Below are positions 6,612 through 8,325 of a DNA stretch of 8,325 nucleotides, piece after piece; the first letter of the stretch is position 1, and every line of letters begins with the position of its first letter. The stretch is from Halobacteriovorax sp. (GTDB taxonomy: Bacteria; Bdellovibrionota; Bacteriovoracia; Bacteriovoracales; Bacteriovoracaceae): the NCBI GenBank assembly GCA_002686115.1, contig NZAF01000068.1:1-8325 (forward strand). The letters run 5' to 3'. The translations under genes were made by a program, and so were the position numbers. The notes under the pieces are model-generated. The model saw nothing but the letters and a program-made list of their open reading frames with translations. It had not been told where the DNA came from and made no database searches.

Positions 6612-7873
6612 GATTACAAATCGATGACGAAAAAAATGAAGTTTTTGTCTTACCATTTCTCTTGCTCTTTACCTTCATGGCAATCTTCTTTGCTATTTAC
6701 CGAGTTATGACTTACGGTGTAACACCATTGACGTATATACTAACGATCAGTGCAGGCCTTGCTTGGCTATATTATCCAATTAAGAAGCTAAGTAAGAATT
6801 TTACAATCAGTGCGAATTGGCTAATTTTTGTTTTATTTATGTGTCAGATCTCTCAGTCACTTTACTCTGGATCATTTAATGGCACTGCTTATTGGTGGCT
6901 TATCTTCACACCGATCTTAGCTGCAGTTTTACTGGATCAAATCCACATCATTCTTTGGACCCTCGTTAACTTCTTTAGCATCATGATCCTCTTTCTTCCT
7001 CACGTAGGACTCATCGAATATCGAGTTATCATTGAGCAGTCATATGTAAGTTTTGGGTTAAACGCACTTATGATTAATTTTTCAATTGGGGCAATTCTCG
7101 TGACAATGCAGGAGAGATATCTTCGAAGCCAAAAGAAAAGAGGTGACCTAAAGTTTCAAGCCTTCATTCAAAGTAACTTTAATTCTCTTTCTGAAATGTC
7201 TGCAAGTGTAGCCCATGAAATCAACAACCCTCTTTTTGTCATCAAAGGTAATTGCGATGTCTTAACTTCTATGCTTGATAAAGAAGATATCAATCCAGAA
7301 TTAAAGGAAAAAATCTTTAATCATATTGGTAAAATTGAAAATGCTACAAAAAGAGCGACGAGAACAACAAAGTCACTATCTCAACTGACAAGAGGTATTA
7401 ATTTTGAAAAAACTGAAACATTTGAACTGAGTGAAATCTTAAAACTCATCTATGATCTTAATAATAAGAAGTTTAATCAAAGAAATATCGCTTTAAGTAT
7501 TCCTAGCCACCAAGAAATGGATAAGATCTACCTAAATTGTCCAAAAGGACAGATTATACAAGTTTTCTTAAACATCTTAAACAATGCCTATGAGGCGGTT
7601 TATCAACAGGTGGGAAGTTGGGTTGAAATTAAAATCGAAAAAGACGATAACTTTGTTTACGTGAAGTTCAAAGACTCGGGAAGTGGTATCACCCTTACAC
7701 AAAGTGAAGATATCTTTAAGCCCTTATTCACAACAAAAGATCCTGGAGCATCAAAAGGATTAGGTCTAGCACTATCTAAGGCCATACTTCAAAAGAACTT
7801 TGGTGACATCTATATTGATTTTAAAAGTAATAACACATGCTTTGTTGTGAAGCTTCCCATTATCAAAACTTGA
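6608..7873 (+). CDS. Membrane sensor histidine kinase, six transmembrane helices
   Basis: 421 residues. The N-terminal half holds six hydrophobic segments at about 12-31, 40-58, 69-86, 94-110, 112-131 and 147-167, with very short loops and no periplasmic domain, so sensing is probably within or at the membrane. A short linker leads to the HisKA-type dimerisation domain, H-box SASVAHEINNPL with the phospho-acceptor His203. The HATPase domain follows: N-box LNILNNAYEA (321-330), G1 DSGSGI (356-361), F-box FKPLFTTK (370-377) and G2 GLGLALS (384-390). All catalytic boxes are intact, so autokinase activity is expected. No PAS, HAMP or receiver domain is seen, and no response regulator lies in the window, so the partner is elsewhere or beyond it. 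The start at 6608 lacks a clear ribosome binding site but puts a short charged tail before helix 1. The gene is 46 bases after the methyltransferase; it may be read through or have its own promoter. The signal sensed is unknown. Confidence 0.88.
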   Translation: MRLQIDDEKNEVFVLPFLLLFTFMAIFFAIYRVMTYGVTPLTYILTISAGLAWLYYPIKKLSKNFTISANWLIFVLFMCQISQSLYSGSFNGTAYWWLIFTPILAAVLLDQIHIILWTLVNFFSIMILFLPHVGLIEYRVIIEQSYVSFGLNALMINFSIGAILVTMQERYLRSQKKRGDLKFQAFIQSNFNSLSEMSASVAHEINNPLFVIKGNCDVLTSMLDKEDINPELKEKIFNHIGKIENATKRATRTTKSLSQLTRGINFEKTETFELSEILKLIYDLNNKKFNQRNIALSIPSHQEMDKIYLNCPKGQIIQVFLNILNNAYEAVYQQVGSWVEIKIEKDDNFVYVKFKDSGSGITLTQSEDIFKPLFTTKDPGASKGLGLALSKAILQKNFGDIYIDFKSNNTCFVVKLPIIKT

Positions 7874-7907
7874 TTACAAAGTATTTTCAAATGACTTACT
7901 TTGTAAT
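7873..7907. terminator. Bidirectional terminator between convergent genes
   Basis: A perfect 11-bp inverted repeat (ATTACAAAGTA at 7873-7883, TACTTTGTAAT at 7897-7907) encloses a 13-base loop. On the + strand the stem is followed by TTT; on the - strand a TTTT occurs a few bases past the stem. The stem includes the last base of the kinase stop codon and most of the deacetylase stop codon on the other strand. The stem is AT-rich and the U-tracts are short, so efficiency may be modest. Confidence 0.65.
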
Positions 7908-8325
7908 TTTATAAGACTTAAAAATCTTATCTAAAGTTTGCTCATCCTCAAGCCCTGACCTAAGTAAACCTTGATACTGTCTATCCACAGCTAAGGCATT
8001 AACTCGTCCACTACCTTGATTGAGAAGCTTTCTTGGAAAACGACCGAGCATAGGATCACGATAAGACTCTTCAGGAGAAATGATTTTCCATCCCTTTGAC
8101 CTTAGCTTTCTAATAAAACTATCGATAAATAGTGCCGCTAGATCGTTTTCATGTAGTAGCATCACATGCTTTACATTTGAATTTAATGCATTCTTTGCAA
8201 GTTCTTCATAAAAAAGAACACCTTTATATAATGTCTCCACATAATATTCTTCAAGCTTTTGGTAATCAATCTCTCTACCTTCTTTTAAACTTTTTATATA
8301 CTGAGAGTCCATATACCAATCGTAA
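7896..8325 (-). CDS. Polysaccharide deacetylase (NodB-like), C-terminal part, 5'-truncated
   Basis: The frame remains open upstream of the ATG at 8312 (codons for Tyr-Asp-Trp-Tyr) to the window edge, so that Met is internal and the gene starts outside. 142 residues are visible. The YDWY at the edge fits the Asp-Trp of motif 4 in the NodB fold. KHVMLLHEND, with the histidine coded at 8151-8153, fits motif 5 (leucine-histidine), which supplies the catalytic acid. FIRKLRSKGWKIISPEESYRDPML is the usual last helix and strand of the domain, followed by a short basic tail. The family removes acetyl groups from N-acetylglucosamine polymers such as chitin or peptidoglycan. The metal-binding Asp-His-His residues lie outside the window, so activity cannot be judged. 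It is convergent with the histidine kinase, 22 bases apart, and not part of the operon on the other strand. Confidence 0.72.
   Translation of the reverse strand, partial: YDWYMDSQYIKSLKEGREIDYQKLEEYYVETLYKGVLFYEELAKNALNSNVKHVMLLHENDLAALFIDSFIRKLRSKGWKIISPEESYRDPMLGRFPRKLLNQGSGRVNALAVDRQYQGLLRSGLEDEQTLDKIFKSYKITK

Noticed and set aside
6417..6656. Open frame of 79 codons on the - strand across the methyltransferase/kinase junction
   Set aside because: Antisense to the end of one gene and the start of another, with no family signal; it arises from AT-rich sequence.
8310..8312. ATG at 8312 (- strand) as the start of a small 138-residue gene
   Set aside because: The residues before it (Tyr-Asp-Trp-Tyr) continue the deacetylase fold and the frame is open to the edge, so this is an internal methionine.

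Overview
The window is AT-rich DNA (by eye about one-third G+C), densely packed with genes. It carries five genes on the + strand and one on the - strand. Two lipoprotein signal peptides and a beta-barrel protein ending in phenylalanine show a diderm (Gram-negative) bacterium. The near-exclusive use of AGA for arginine, the low GC and the mix of large secreted lipoproteins would fit a Bacteriovorax/Halobacteriovorax-like member of the Bdellovibrionota. That assignment is an impression from style, not proof; a low-GC gammaproteobacterium or another marine diderm is possible.

Positions 1-6561 look like one operon: (i) the 3' part of an outer-membrane beta-barrel protein; (ii) a 652-residue lipoprotein with two clear tandem beta-sandwich repeats of 'choice-of-anchor J' type and a diverged third; (iii) an 861-residue lipoprotein nuclease of the ExeM/NucH type, whose N-terminal region resembles the C-terminal domain of 5'-nucleotidases; (iv) a 243-residue SAM-dependent methyltransferase. 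Genes i/ii and iii/iv overlap by one base (TAATG), and ii/iii are 16 bases apart with a Shine-Dalgarno site between them. My reading is a cell-surface unit for binding and digesting extracellular or prey nucleic acid: lipoprotein ii as adhesion/scaffold, lipoprotein iii as enzyme, and the barrel as channel or surface partner. The methyltransferase's role is unclear.

Positions 6562-7873 hold a six-helix membrane histidine kinase with all catalytic boxes intact and no response regulator beside it. A perfect TATAAT hexamer lies in the 3' end of the methyltransferase gene and may be part of its promoter.

Positions 7896-8325 on the - strand hold the C-terminal part of a polysaccharide deacetylase (NodB-like) that runs off the window. 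It converges on the kinase gene, and a perfect 11-bp inverted repeat covering both stop codons is a likely bidirectional terminator.

No tRNA, rRNA, insertion sequence, CRISPR array or riboswitch was recognised, and no gene-free stretch exceeds about 50 bases.
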